DNA of 15,594 bases from Candidatus Zixiibacteriota bacterium. GTDB taxonomy: Bacteria > Zixibacteria > MSB-5A5 > GN15 > FEB-12. The notes under the pieces were generated by a model. It saw only the letters and a list, made by a program, of their open reading frames with translations, was not told where the DNA came from and ran no database searches. Position 1 is the first letter of the stretch; each line of letters opens with the position of its first letter. Below, one piece after another: positions 15,058 to 15,594 of this stretch. The position numbers and the translations under genes are program-made. Location of the stretch: positions 1-15,594 of the forward strand of contig QNAD01000008.1 of the NCBI GenBank assembly GCA_003641345.1. The letters are read 5' to 3'.

Positions 15058-15594
15058 CTAATTCTCAAAAAAGCTCTTCACATCTTACACCTCTTATGAA
15101 ACAGTTTTACGATATCAAAGAACAACATCCTGATAAAATTCTTTTTTTTCGAATGGGGGATTTTTATGAGATGTTTGGTGATGATGCAATTAAAGCCGCT
15201 CCTATTCTTGGGATTGCTCTTACGTCTCGCTCACATGGCAATTCTGAAAGAATACCTTTAGCAGGAGTTCCATATCACGCAAGTGATAAATATTTGGCTA
15301 AGTTGCTTAATCATGGAGAAAAGGTTGTTGTAGTCGAGCAGACTGAAGACCCCAAAACAGTAAAAGGCTTGGTTAAAAGAGAAATTGTAGAAATCTTAAC
15401 TCCTGGGACGGCTACAATAGATTCTCCTGAAATAGATAATAATCAGCTTTGTTTGGCATCGGTTTATAAAAATAAAAATAAAAATAACAAAATTGGAATG
15501 GCGGCTCTTGATATTTCAACTGGCTCATTTATTGTGGACGAAGGTGATTTGAACGAAATATCAGAACGATTAAAAGTTATGGAACCATCAGAAA
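15054..15594 (+). CDS. mutS: DNA mismatch repair protein MutS (3' partial)
   Basis: The first 180 codons of mutS are seen, open at the right edge. Domain I, which contacts the mismatch, is nearly complete: FFRMGDFYEMFGDDA contains the Phe-x-Glu motif (F37, E39) that stacks on and bonds to the mispaired base. IPLAGVPYHA, VVVVEQTEDP and REIVEILTPGT are characteristic MutS blocks. Domain II begins near IGMAALDISTG (about residues 146-156). The clamp, ATPase and dimerisation parts lie outside the window. The ATG overlaps the stop of the SPOR-domain gene (ATGA at 15054-15057). That places mutS at the end of an envelope-gene operon, an uncommon context. A hexamer repeat at 15468-15485 encodes Lys-Asn pairs. 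Confidence 0.96.
   Translation, partial: MTNSQKSSSHLTPLMKQFYDIKEQHPDKILFFRMGDFYEMFGDDAIKAAPILGIALTSRSHGNSERIPLAGVPYHASDKYLAKLLNHGEKVVVVEQTEDPKTVKGLVKREIVEILTPGTATIDSPEIDNNQLCLASVYKNKNKNNKIGMAALDISTGSFIVDEGDLNEISERLKVMEPSE
15468..15485 (+). repeat. Three tandem AAAAAT hexamers within mutS
   Basis: The unit AAAAAT occurs three times in frame, encoding Lys-Asn three times at residues 139-144. The site falls between domains I and II in a loop that varies in length among MutS proteins. Gain or loss of one unit would keep the frame. Confidence 0.75.

Overview
The window is an AT-rich (roughly two-thirds A+T by eye) bacterial chromosome segment. It carries 14 protein-coding genes, all on the + strand and tightly packed; no gap between genes exceeds about 135 bases. 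I see no RNA gene, CRISPR array, insertion sequence or phage gene. The organism is a diderm: there is an outer-membrane beta-barrel of the PorV/UPF0164 type, a Wza-type polysaccharide export protein, a LapA-domain protein and a SPOR-domain protein. The PorV-like barrel fused to TPRs, the RsbU/RsbW-type signalling and the general style fit the Fibrobacteres-Chlorobi-Bacteroidetes neighbourhood and candidate phyla near it (for example Zixibacteria, Marinimicrobia, KSB1). That placement is an inference, not a proof.

Region 1 (1-6345) is envelope and signalling. An outer-membrane barrel with five C-terminal TPR-like repeats runs in from the left edge. Next comes a membrane protein that joins an RsbW-like serine kinase, a sensor segment, a HAMP domain and a SpoIIE/RsbU-type PP2C phosphatase in one chain. 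It is followed by a STAS anti-anti-sigma protein with an unusual basic C-terminal extension. A GGDEF diguanylate cyclase then follows behind its own near-consensus promoter.

Region 2 (6346-11770) is an exopolysaccharide export and chain-length operon behind a second near-consensus promoter: Wza-like export protein, Wzz/GumC-like chain-length protein, a TPR protein, a CpsD-type tyrosine kinase with a tyrosine-rich tail, and a DUF3473-type polysaccharide deacetylase. Glycosyltransferases, flippase, polymerase and exosortase are not in the window.

Region 3 (11771-15594) starts with an exported protein of unknown function. It continues with a LapA-domain membrane protein, a LapB/YciM-like TPR protein that lacks the rubredoxin end, an exported SPOR-domain protein, and the first 180 codons of mutS. 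Spacing from lapA-like to mutS is +2, 0 and -4 bases, so these genes probably share a transcript.

The most interesting reading is that Region 1 controls Region 2. A bifunctional kinase/phosphatase next to its STAS substrate recalls the SypE/SypA switch that governs syp polysaccharide in Vibrio fischeri. Here the receiver domain is replaced by a transmembrane HAMP sensor, the STAS protein may carry a DNA-binding tail, and a diguanylate cyclase lies between the switch and the polysaccharide operon. Two gene boundaries differ from simple ORF calling: the barrel gene reads through to base 1 in frame with a signal peptide, and mutS is open at the right edge.
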